Source of the DNA: Temnopleurus reevesii
Lineage: Eukaryota > Echinodermata > Echinoidea > Temnopleuroida > Temnopleuridae
Reading direction: 5' to 3'
Assembly: GCA_036244855.1 (NCBI GenBank)
Contig: BQKZ01000473.1
Coordinates: forward strand, 31,603 to 45,118
DNA length: 13,516 bases
Shown here: one piece after another, positions 1 through 7,899 of the stretch
How the letters are laid out: each line of letters opens with the position of its first letter
Position numbering within the stretch: the first letter of the stretch is position 1
The notes under the pieces: generated by a model
Seen by the model: only the letters and a program-made list of their open reading frames with translations
Told to the model about the DNA's origin: nothing
Database searches by the model: none
Translations under genes and position numbers: made by a program

Positions 1-29
1 TATAAAATTGACATACAATGTATACTTTA

Positions 30-165
30 AGCCCCGGTCACATAGAGCCCCGGAAGCAACACGATTCACCCCGACTCTTTGTAAATTCACAGTTAACTGC
101 CTCAGGACAGCGAGTCAAGGTGAATCGTGTTGCTTCCAGGGTCCTACATGTATGTGACCGGGGCT
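30..165. mobile_element. 136-bp foldback / MITE-like element, copy 1
   Basis: A near-palindromic element starting AGCCCCGGTCACAT and ending with the reverse complement ATGTGACCGGGGCT. The arms continue inward through CAACACGATTCACC (left) and GGTGAATCGTGTTG (right) to GACTC at 73-77 and GAGTC at 112-116, which enclose a 34-bp core (78-111). TTA flanks both ends (27-29 and 166-168), consistent with a 3-bp target-site duplication. The right arm carries about 8 extra bases (ACATGTAG when read inward) that the left arm lacks, so the hairpin is asymmetric. No transposase is encoded, so it would be non-autonomous. A TTA duplication fits the PIF/Harbinger (Tourist-like) preference for TWA, but this family assignment is inference. 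A second copy of identical length lies at 4223-4358. Confidence 0.8.
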
Positions 166-185
166 TTAATGTCATGTTTGTAAAA

Positions 186-409
186 TGTGAGCAAGGCATA
201 AACTACAAGTAATTATTGGTTATCTGTTATTACTATAAAAGTCCATGATATAACCTACTACAATAGCTTAGAACAATGGATATGGCCCAATCTACATTGC
301 ATTTCACATCCTTGTTTTTTAATGTGAGCATGACATAAATTACAATTTGTATAACATAAATATAACAGCCCAGACAATGGATATGGCGCAGCCATAATCA
401 TTGCATTTC
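186..409 (+). repeat. Degenerate two-copy direct repeat
   Basis: Two diverged copies in the same orientation, about 186-304 and 323-409. Each begins TGTGAGCAWGRCATAAAYTACAA (W, R, Y mark differing bases) and ends with an ACAATGGATATGG block, a short variable stretch and CATTGCATTTC. The first copy is about 30 bp longer because of an AT-rich interior. The repeat starts about 20 bp after the foldback element at 30-165. It looks like an old local duplication or two copies of a short interspersed repeat. No coding potential is seen. Confidence 0.5.
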
Positions 410-1620
410 TTTTTTGGATAATTTTTTCAGCCCTGTCGAAAATGTTGATTTTTAAACAATTAATTTTTTTTACATAAAGATATTGAACAATTAGTATTCA
501 TGTCTTGGAGAATGGATTTTAAGAACAACCACTGTTTTGATCAAGGGCATCTCATTAAAAAGGGGATCGATATTACGTCCTTCTGGTCTAAAACAGAACA
601 GAGCAAAACGCGAACACGATTGTAACAAGCTTTAGTCCCCCATGACCGATATATCAATCTTGTTTATTTACCGGTAATCGACAAATAGGAAACATTCAAT
701 TCACTTTATACGTCCGAACCGTGAGTTGCACAAAAGTAATTCAAACCACCCCCATATTTGTCCCTTCAATGAAGTCATCTCTTTGACAAGTTTATCCAAA
801 TAATATCTGCTTTCTCTCAGATCTGGTATTCATAAATTGTGACCTTAAAAAGTGTGTAGTTAAAGTGCAGGTCTGTGCTTTGTAAAACAAAAGTTGTATT
901 AAAGAACTAAAATTGAAAATTAATTCAACATTTATTATGTAGGTCTACTGAAGTAAAAAATATTGAGAGGTTCTAAATATAGGGGATTTATTTGGAAATC
1001 CAACAGGAAATTAAAGCATACAACATTACTGTATAGTGCTATTGGAAACAAATGGTCCTGCATATTAATTCTTGTGCATTTTTCCCTTTTGGGACAACTG
1101 CAAATACATGTAATTCATGGTCAATCTGTTTTTTAAGTGTAATTTTTTGTAGTGTTTATAATTGACATATCAATGTAAACACAGTCCAAAACAGAATTCC
1201 TTGGTTAATTGTTATCACTAGTAAGAAAAATGGGGTTCCATCATAATACAAAATCAGTGGGCTATGATAATGAGCTTTACAGTGATAACAGGTAAGAAAA
1301 CAATTCTGACTTGCGCTGTATGTACACATACACTACCTGTCCCAAATCTTTGGCACCTACAAATTATCACTATAAAATAATACACAATGTAAGATAACCG
1401 TGAATCTTTAGACAATATACATATTGTTCTGAGCTGTATTGTAATATCAGGTAACCAATGATTTCTGACTTATACGGTACATCTGTTGAACGACCTACAG
1501 TGTAAAATCCATTTTGTACCTGTTGCTATAAAAGAAGAAGTTATTTTTCCCTCCCAGTTTTATCTTTCATTCATTTGATATCTCGATGAATGATCTGAAG
1601 TTGAAGTTCACGTCTGAAAT
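410..1620. other. AT-rich non-coding stretch
   Basis: No open frame worth calling and no clear repeat family. Small items visible: a TTACCGGTAA palindrome just after a forkhead-like TTGTTTATTTA word near 660-675, and a short inverted repeat TCATTCAT (1567-1574) / ATGAATGA (1586-1593) with an 11-bp spacer containing GATATC. None is strong evidence of function alone. Probably intergenic or intronic. Confidence 0.5.
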
Positions 1621-1890
1621 GGGAATAATATGAGCCGTATTAACAAATGCCCCCTCTTTGCACTTGTATGGGTCGCGAGAAAGCTTTATCTGCCGATTTC
1701 AGCTTCGACTGTCACTAGTAATGCGATTAGAGAAGCTCGTGCGCGATATCGCACATCCCAAAACTTCCTGACTGTCATGAACCGTTTTGCCTTTCTCTTT
1801 CTCCCGCTATTCCCCTGTTTTTCGACTAAAAATAAGGAGCGAATGCTGATTGTGACTTCTAATTTTGTTATTTCAATTTCTCGCTGAGGA
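1621..1890. other. GC/CpG-richer island with a weak open frame
   Basis: Base composition changes here: CpG dinucleotides are frequent (for example GGTCGCGAG and the 10-bp palindrome GCGATATCGC at 1743-1752) compared with the AT-rich flanks. An 85-codon frame (1630-1887, + strand) spans the block, but its predicted peptide has no recognisable domain or motif and is rich in S, R, F and L. I see no convincing splice or start context. It could be a decayed exon, a regulatory element or an old repeat, and I do not call it a gene. Confidence 0.3.
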
Positions 1891-2115
1891 ACGTGACTGC
1901 TGTCCCGGTGAATAAAAGATTAAGGAGTGATGTAGATGTTTTCAGATGTAATGAGAGAAGAGGAGATGATTTTTGTCACCCCAAGCAATTTTCGTTTTTG
2001 TACACTGTGGGCTTGGAGAAATGGTATCAAAGTTGCGTGGACAATAAATGGGTTTTATTAATAAATTACAATTAACCCAGTACTCTAGTCCAGAGAAGAA
2101 TTTAGGAATGGAGGA

Positions 2116-2157
2116 GTTGTTGTTGTTGTTTTTATTAAAACAACAACAAAACAACAA
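2116..2157. repeat. GTT/AAC inverted repeat (hairpin)
   Basis: A (GTT)n run on the left and an (AAC)n-like run on the right face each other. The inner 11 bases GTTGTTGTTTT pair perfectly with AAAACAACAAC across a 4-base loop (TATT). The outer parts can re-pair in shifted register because both arms are trinucleotide repeats. This is a simple-sequence foldback, probably formed by slippage or template switching rather than by a transposon. Confidence 0.75.
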
Positions 2158-2713
2158 CCCCCTTAATTTCGCAAATGAGAAAGAGCGGGGTGGAGGGGGT
2201 ATAGGTTGGGAGGGAGGGGTGTAGGGAGGGAGGTGGAGGGAAGAGGGAGGGAGAGCAGGAGGAATTGGAATGGGATGGGAGGGTGGGAAGGGGATGGGAA
2301 GCTGAGGGATGAATAGATGGGATGGAGATAGGGAGAAGATAGGAGGGAATCCAGGAGGTGTAGGGATTGCTTGAGGGAGGGAGGGAGAGTAGATGGAATG
2401 TTAATGGGAGGGGGAGGGGAAGGAGATAAGGAGTGTAGGAACGGCTGGCTGGAGGGAGCGAGGGAGGGAGAGCAGGAGGAATGTTATAGGGAGGGGGATG
2501 GAGGAAGGGGAGGAAGAGGGAGGAAGGGGAGGGAGATAAGGGGTGTAGGGATTGCTAGAGGGAGGTAGGGAGGGGTAGCTAAGAAGGAATGAGGGAAAAG
2601 GGGAGGAGTGGGAGGGGAGGTTGGTATGAAGGGAGTGAGGGTGCTAAAGAGAGGGTGGGGTATTGCTGAGAGGGAATAAGAGCAGAAGGAGGAAAAATGA
2701 AATTAGGAGAGAA

Positions 2714-2905
2714 AGAAAGAAAAATCAAGAGGTACCTGTAAGCCGACATGTACCTGTACAGGCAGACGAGCAAGAAAGGTGTCATCTACAATAGGAAGAG
2801 AGGAAGAAAGAAAAGGAAAGATTAGAGAGACAGAAAGGAAGACGTAAAGTGAAGGTGATGATGGAGAAGACAATAGGAAGCCGACAGTTGAATTGACTTT
2901 AACTG
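2714..2905 (+). repeat. Duplicated block within the purine tract, copy 1
   Basis: Starts around AAATCAAGAGG, includes the palindrome CCTGTACAGG (2753-2762) followed by CAGACGAGCAAG, one copy of a 22-bp AGAGGAAGAAAGAAAAGGAA-type unit, then GAGACAGAAAGGAAGACG and a long common stretch to TTGAATTGACTTTAACTG. It matches 3107-3365 closely over the non-simple parts, so this is a true block duplication and not only compositional similarity. Confidence 0.8.
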
Positions 2906-3106
2906 ATATGGGGAAGGAGACACTTGAAGAGAGGGGGAAGGAATAGGAAGGTTGGTATGAAGAGATTAAGGGAGGGAATAGATTGGGAGGGAGGGAGGGA
3001 GGGAGAGAAGGGACAAAAGAGATGGTATGGGAGAGAGGGGTGGACTGCAGAACAGCCCCAAATGTCCATAAGATCAGAAGGAACAAGCTGTGAAATGGGG
3101 AGAGAC

Positions 3107-3365
3107 AGAAAGAGAAATCAAGAAGCACCTGTAGACTTAAACCTACCTGTACAGGCAGACGAGCAAGCAAAGTGTGAGCTACAATAGGAAAGAGAGGAAG
3201 AAAGAAAAGGAAAGAGAGGAAGAAAGAAAAGGAAAGAGAGGAAGAAAGAAAAGGAAAGAGAGGAAGAAAGAAAAGGAAAAGTCTGAGAGACAGAAAGGAA
3301 GACGTAAAGTGAAGGTGATGATGGAGAAGACAATAGGAAACTGACAGTTGAATTGACTTTAGCTG
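3107..3365 (+). repeat. Duplicated block within the purine tract, copy 2, with 22-bp expansion
   Basis: Same order as 2714-2905: AAATCAAGAAG, CCTGTACAGG (3146-3155), CAGACGAGCAAG, purine units, GAGACAGAAAGGAAGACG, then the common tail ending TTGACTTTAGCTG. The difference is a 22-bp purine unit (AAGAGAGGAAGAAAGAAAAG plus GA), single in copy 1 but present four times in a row at about 3188-3277. The expansion accounts for nearly all of the length difference between the copies and must postdate the block duplication, or copy 1 has contracted. Confidence 0.8.
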
Positions 3366-3398
3366 TCAAATTCAATCTCCTTAAATAAGACAATTTCC

Positions 3399-4027
3399 CA
3401 TCTGAGCTTGTTCGCCCATTATCTGCTTCAATGTGCGTTGTTGGAACACTTCCTATTTAGATTATAGCCCTGTTCACACTGCCCACTTCACATCTGAGCT
3501 TGTTCGCCCATTATCTGCATCAATGTGTGTTGTTGGAACACTTCCTATTCATATTATAACCCTGTTCGCACTGCCCACTTCACATCTGAGCTTGTTTGCC
3601 CATTATTTGCTTCAATGTGTGTTGTTGGAACACTTCCTATAGCCCTGTTCACACTGCCCACTTCACAGCTGATCTTGTTCGCCCATTATCTGCTTCAATG
3701 TGTGTTGTTGGAACACTTCCTATTCATATTATAACCCTGTTCACACTGCCCACTTCACATCTGAGCTTGTTCACCCATTATCTGCTTCAATGTGTGTTGT
3801 TGGAACACTTCCTATTCATATTATAACCCTGTTCGCACTGCCCACTACACATCTGAGCTTGTTCACCCATTATCTGCTTCAATGTGTGTTGTTGGAACAC
3901 TTCCTATACATATTATAAACCTGTTCACACTGACCACTTCACATCTGAGCTTGTTCGTCCATTATCTTCTTCAATGTGTGTTGTTGGAACACTTCCTCTT
4001 CATATTATAACCCTGTTCGCACTGCCC
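3399..4027 (+). repeat. 92-bp tandem repeat array A (7 units)
   Basis: Seven head-to-tail units, starting at about 3399, 3491, 3583, 3666, 3758, 3850 and 3942. The typical unit is 92 bp, running from CATCTGAGCTTGTTCGCCC through GTTGTTGGAACACTTCCTAT to CCCTGTTCGCACTGCCCAC. Unit 3 is 83 bp, lacking about 9 bp around TTCATATTATA. The last unit stops at CACTGCC and passes into CTTTTTGAAGC. Since 92 is not a multiple of 3, each frame shifts from unit to unit. The recurring Cys/Trp-containing peptides predicted here are therefore an artefact of a stop-poor repeat. This is minisatellite-type DNA. Confidence 0.92.
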
Positions 4028-4222
4028 TTTTTGAAGCAACGTTTTGGTCCTTTTTAGGATGAAAACTTTTACTTTTTTGTGGAGCGATATCTTTAAAAAA
4101 AAGATAATCAATTAGTTCACATGACCCACTTTTAATTTACTGTTCGGTCTTCCTTGCAGTATGAGATTGCCCCTCTGGTATGGAGCCAATTCCTTTCTTA
4201 GTGTGGACCCTAAACTCGCTTA

Positions 4223-4358
4223 AGCCCCCGTCACACAGAACCCCAAAACCAACACGATTCACCCCGACTCGTTGTTCTAAGGCGGTTAACTGTGAATTAA
4301 CAAAGAGTCGGGGTGAATCGTGTTGCTTCCGGAGTCCTACATGTATGTGACCAGGGCT
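4223..4358. mobile_element. 136-bp foldback / MITE-like element, copy 2
   Basis: Same ends as the element at 30-165 (AGCCCCCGTCACAC at the left, ATGTGACCAGGGCT at the right), same 136-bp length, and TTA on both sides (4220-4222 and 4359-4361). The outer arms lie in the same orientation as in copy 1: the ACATGTA insertion is in the right arm in both. The 34-bp core between GACTC (4266-4270) and GAGTC (4305-4309) is the reverse complement of copy 1's core with a few substitutions. In the duplicate segment the aligned site reads CGCTCACATTACC with no insertion, which supports a real mobile insertion with a TTA duplication. Confidence 0.88.
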
Positions 4359-5150
4359 TTACAATACCCACTCTGTAGTGACTTTTTGGTCCTTCCACAG
4401 ATCATTAGTTAAAAAAGTCTCCTTTTCTGTTCAACCGATTTGGAACCACATTTGTAAGAACTTCATGTGTTTTTTTTAAGAATGCAGAGTTCAACTAGCT
4501 ATGAATGAACTTGGCTATAATACAGATTTTCCAAAGCAATTTTTGATTGTACAAGTAAACAGAATTTATGTCTGAAAAGTCTTGAACAGAGGTTTTGTTC
4601 AGCTTCAGAATTGTTGTTTTCCCTTTTTTCTCCCTTCTAATTTCAAGAGACATAGAGAGATAAATTAAATATATGCAGTGATCCAAAACAATATATTTGT
4701 ACACTTATACGAAATTAGTATAAAAACATAGTTTTGTTGCAAAAAATATTCAAATTTGACTGAGTGATAGCCAAACAAAACCAACCAAAGAAGAAGAAAA
4801 AGGAAGATATGTTGCCCAATAACCTTTCCTGTCTTCAGTGGTCATCTTTCTCTGAATTCCTGTTGTGTTTCTTTGTTGTGGTGAATGAATGATTTGGTTT
4901 ATAATTAAAAAGAAATGTGTCAAATATTCTTAGAAAAATAATGCTAACTCACTTTGGGATTGTTTCAAATTTATTGTGCAATTTTCAAGAAAAAGTTACC
5001 ACATTGGGATTGGAAATTCAATTTACACATACTTTTTACCCTTCTGTTTTGGTGATGGTCGTCACCAACTTTGTTTTAAATTATCTAGCTGCAGTTGTTG
5101 CAGAGATTTAAAATAATTGATTTTTTAAAATATCAGTAAGAAAGAAGTCA

Positions 5151-5280
5151 CAACTTTCTTATTTTTGTCTGGAATTTGTGGAACTTTTTTTCCTATGCTC
5201 ACCTGATAATTCTTGTATCAATGTTTTTTAGAGCTTTGTGAAACTTTTTTTTGCTATGTTCATTTAGCTTTTTTTGGCAN
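5151..5280 (+). repeat. Two-copy 60-bp direct repeat ending at an ambiguous base
   Basis: Between the two segmental copies, a TTTGTGGAACTTTTTTTCC-type word followed by TATGCTCA (5175-5202) recurs 60 bp later (5235-5262) as TTTGTGAAAC...TATGTTCA. The second copy runs into N at 5280, directly before array B starts in mid-unit. This looks like the edge of another tandem repeat whose remainder was lost or left unresolved in the assembly. Confidence 0.5.
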
Positions 5281-5701
5281 CCATTATCTGATTCAATGTG
5301 TGTTGTTGGAACACTTCCTATAGCCCTGTTCACACTGCCCACTTCACATCTGATCTTGTTCGCCCATTATCTGCTCCACTGTGCGTTGTTGGAACACTTC
5401 CTCTTCATATTATAACCCTGTTCGCACTGCCCACTTCACATCTGAGCTTGTTTGCCCATTATCTGCTTCAATGTGCTTTGTTGGAACACTTCCTCTTCAT
5501 ATTATAGCCCTGTTCACACAGCCCTCTTCACATCTGATCTTGTTCGCCCATTATCTGCTTCAATGTGCGTTGTTGGAACACTTCCTATTCTTATTATAAC
5601 CCTGTTCGCACTGCCCACTTCACATCTGTTCGCCCATTATCTGCTTCAATGTGAGTTGTTGGAACACTTCCTATTCATATTATAACCCTGTTCGCACTGC
5701 C
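5281..5701 (+). repeat. 92-bp tandem repeat array B (4 full units plus a partial)
   Basis: Same repeat as array A. A truncated first unit (5281-5346) is followed by units starting at about 5347, 5439, 5531 and 5623. The last is shortened at its start (CATCT directly joined to GTTCGCCC). The truncated unit is the short type lacking TTCATATTATA, like unit 3 of array A, and the unit after it begins with the GATCTTGTTC variant, like unit 4 of array A. Both arrays then have exactly four units before CTTTTTGAAGC, so the arrays are collinear duplicates. Confidence 0.9.
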
Positions 5702-6876
5702 CTTTTTGAAGCTACGTTTTGGCCCTTTTTATGATGAAATTTTTTCCTCTTCTGTCAAGTGATATCTCATTCAAAAAAAATGTTTCCCAGTTGACATGAC
5801 CCACTTTTAATTTACATATTCTTTGCCCCTCTTGTGTTGAGCCACTACAATTATTTTCACTTTACGACAAGAACGCTATTAAAGAAAGGAATTGAAAGGT
5901 GTGAAAAAGATAATTATTTTATTTGATAAATTTGTATCTTCATTTTTTTAGATTTGCAGATTAGGTCATCGGGGCCTTGAAAGTCATTTTGTTTAGAAAA
6001 TAACAGTATTTGCAAAATGTGTTAATGATCGCTTAGGCCATCACGAAAAATAATGTTGTTATTATTAATGATCGTGTTGTAAAGCGAAAGCCTGTAATTC
6101 CTTTTCTTAGAATAACCCCGCTCACATTACCTACTCTGCAGTGACTTACTGTAATATCATTCCTTCCACAGATCACTAGTTGAAAAACTCCCTTTTCTGT
6201 TCAACCAATTTGGAGCCACATTTGTAAGAAATTCATGTTTTTTTAAAAGAATGAATAGTACAACTAGGTATGAATGAAGTTGGCTACAAGGTATAATTTA
6301 ACACAGATTTTCCAAAACAATTTTTGATTGTACAAGTAAAGAGAAGTTATGTCTGAAAAGTCTTGAACATAGGTTACATTCAGCTTCAGTATATTTGTTT
6401 TCCCTTTTTCTCCCCTAATTTCAAGAGACATAGAGAAACAGATTAAAAATTTGCCGTGATCCAAAACAATATATTTGTACACATGCACTGTACATATACA
6501 AACTTAATATAAAACACATAACTTTGTGGCAAAAATAGTCAAAGATGACTGATAGCCAAACAAAACCAACCAAAGAAGAAGAAAAAGGAAGATATGTTGC
6601 CCAATAACCTTTCCTGTCTTTTGTGGTGATCTTTCTCTGAATTCCTGATGTGCTCCTTTGTTGTGGTGAACATGTTTCAAATATTCTAAGAAAAACAATG
6701 CTAACTCACTTTATGGTTGTTTCAAATTTATTGTGCAATTTTCAAGAAAAATTTACCACATTAGCATTGGGTCTGTTTTGGTAATGCTTGTCACCCCCTA
6801 CGTTTTCTCACCTCTTTGCAGTTTTTGAGAGATTATAAAAAGGACTTTTTTGAATATCAGTAAGAAAAAAAGTCAA
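5281..6876 (+). repeat. Tandem segmental duplication I, copy B
   Basis: Matches 3399-5150 in order and orientation, from the 92-bp array through the flank to AATATCAGTAAGAAA. It lacks the 136-bp foldback element and the segment around 4885-4915. It has its own additions, for example about 5840-6110, containing GGCCTTGAAAGTCATTTTG and repeated AATGATCG words, which I could not align to copy A. No gene is seen. Confidence 0.87.
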
Positions 6877-6879
6877 AGT

Positions 6880-7260
6880 AGTTAGATATCTCTCCCAAAA
6901 CTGATCTATCGGTTTAATTATCCCATCTCCACCTGAAGTGCACTATGCACTGTCTTTCTCTCACTGTCCCTGTCTCTCCTGTTCCTCAATTTTACGTTTT
7001 TTTTCAGACTTTCGCACCGCGTAACTTTCTTTGATTTTCCACTTCCCTTCTCTGGTCCGAGATAAGGCCGGTGACTGTCAGTGTTATTAATATAAACTAA
7101 TCGCCTAACAGGTTTGTTGACTGCGTTGACATGGCAATGCATTGAGTGGCTCTGTTATCTGCCCAAAGGAACTTGCAACATATTGCAGACAATTAATGCA
7201 AAGTTATCAATGCCCGCAATGTCTGCGTTGATTAGTGTTCGATCTTGTTTAAACCCCCCT
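6880..7260. other. Less AT-rich block, possible regulatory or decayed sequence
   Basis: Composition and complexity rise compared with the flanks. Visible words include GGTCCGAGATAAGGCCGGTG (GATA-type core), CTGCGTTGACATGGCA and, about 100 bp later, CTGCGTTGATTAG (repeated TGCGTTGA), and TTGCAGACAATTAATGCAAA (homeodomain-type core TTAATG). A 74-codon minus-strand frame (6918-7142) rich in K, R and S covers part of it but has no recognisable domain. Cis-regulatory DNA is one explanation and an old repeat another; neither is proven. Confidence 0.25.
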
Positions 7261-7592
7261 TTGATACTGGGCGTAATATTTTGATCTCATCTGTAAATTC
7301 TCTTTCAACAGTGCGCTTTTCTCTCTCTTTCTCTCCCTCTTTCAGGGGTGTGAGAGTTCAGATTTTAATATTGATTAATGGTTAAATGCCCGTTTCAAGT
7401 GTTTTCAATACAAATTCAAAGAAAAGAGTGATATTTTTAAGCATTTCATAATTTTTCAGACTCTTTTTCAGATTTTTCAGATTTTTTCACAGATGCTCGC
7501 ACACCCTTGCTCTCTCTCTGTTTCTTTCCATATTTCCTCCCAGGCTTTCTCTGAATCAACAACTTTAAACAGTGTGTGATCTTATACACCAA

Positions 7593-7655
7593 ATTGTAAA
7601 TATGAGTAGATTGTAAATATGAGTAGATTGTAAATATGAGTAGATTGTAAATATG
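7593..7655 (+). repeat. 17-bp tandem repeat (3.7 copies)
   Basis: ATTGTAAATATGAGTAG occurs at 7593-7609, 7610-7626 and 7627-7643, then a partial copy ATTGTAAATATG at 7644-7655. The copies are identical, so the expansion is recent. It lies directly upstream of the retroelement-like tail and may be part of its 3' untranslated region. Confidence 0.9.
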
Positions 7656-7899
7656 TAGTTACCATTCTATCAAATCATTGTTACGATAATTTTATCTTGC
7701 CATTTGGGGTCCTACGCCTCACTAGCTTTGATGCTATTTCTGTAGGGTCCTATTACCATCTCCAAACTGTATTATCCTTTATACATTTATATTTTGAAAT
7801 GTTTGTTATTTATGCTGTTGTTGATTGGTAATAAAGTCATTCATTCATTCATTCATTCATTCATTCATTCATTCATTCATTCATTCATTCATTCATTCA
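7656..7899 (+). mobile_element. Probable non-LTR retrotransposon 3' tail
   Basis: From upstream to downstream: a potential RNA hairpin with a 9-bp stem (GGGTCCTAC at 7707-7715 and GTAGGGTCC at 7742-7750, two G-U pairs in RNA) around a 26-base loop, about 80 bp of AT-rich sequence, AATAAA at 7830-7835, then directly a (TCAT)n tract. A stem-loop near the 3' end followed by a short tandem tail in place of poly(A) is known for several LINE clades (CR1/L2-like). No reverse transcriptase remains upstream, so this would be a 5'-truncated copy or a SINE that borrowed a LINE tail. The alternative is the 3' end of an ordinary transcript next to a microsatellite. Confidence 0.45.
7837..7899 (+). repeat. 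(TCAT)n microsatellite, about 16 copies
   Basis: An uninterrupted TCAT tetranucleotide run of 63 bases, starting one base after AATAAA and ending in CAC. Its purity suggests a young, length-variable tract. Confidence 0.97.

Larger units (their letters stand above)
2170..3390 (+). repeat. Long purine-rich tract with G-quadruplex motifs
   Basis: For roughly 1.2 kb the + strand is almost all A and G, with short interruptions (for example 2735-2765, 3040-3090 and 3125-3180). Repeated words include GGAGGGAGAGCAGGAGGAAT (about 2247 and 2463) and GGAGATAAGG-GTGTAGG (about 2420 and 2530). Canonical G-quadruplex patterns of at least four G3 runs with short loops occur at 2208-2230 and 2985-3003. Such tracts can form triplex (H-DNA) or quadruplex structures. 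Stop codons need purines, so the pyrimidine strand is stop-poor. That explains the long minus-strand frames over 2703-3170 and 3118-3393, with their S/L/P/F-rich peptides. Confidence 0.85.
3399..5150 (+). repeat. Tandem segmental duplication I, copy A
   Basis: The 92-bp array plus about 1.1 kb of unique flank matches 5281-6876 in the same orientation and order. Shared landmarks include CTTTTTGAAGC-ACGTTTTGG after the array, CATGACCCACTTTTAATTTA, CTTCCACAGATCA-TAGTT, TGATTGTACAAGTAAA, CAAACAAAACCAACCAAAG, GGAAGATATGTTGCCCAATA, AATGCTAACTCACTTT and AATATCAGTAAGAAA near the end. Divergence is moderate, with substitutions and many small indels. This copy also carries the foldback element at 4223-4358. 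No gene is visible in either copy. Confidence 0.88.

Noticed and set aside
1567..1593. 8-bp inverted repeat TCATTCAT/ATGAATGA as an operator or element end
   Set aside because: Built from the ATTCAT word that is common in this AT-rich genome, and with no second copy or flanking duplication.
1630..2075. Two adjacent plus-strand frames of 85 and 60 codons as a small gene
   Set aside because: No recognisable domain, no clear start or splice context, and lengths within what chance gives in a locally GC-richer stretch.
2703..3393. Minus-strand frames of 155 and 91 codons with matching peptide segments
   Set aside because: The peptides are S/L/P/F-rich low-complexity translations of a pyrimidine strand that rarely forms stop codons. 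The shared segments come from the DNA block duplication. No domain, signal or splice structure supports a gene.
3433..4010. Overlapping plus-strand frames with repeated Cys-Cys-Trp-Asn peptides, which could suggest a repeat protein
   Set aside because: The repeat period is 92 bp, not a multiple of three, so the frame changes each unit and every frame stops after about 70 codons. This is non-coding minisatellite DNA.
3399..5701. CRISPR-like regular repeats
   Set aside because: The whole 92-bp unit repeats with no unique spacers, and the surrounding DNA is animal-like. Not a CRISPR array.
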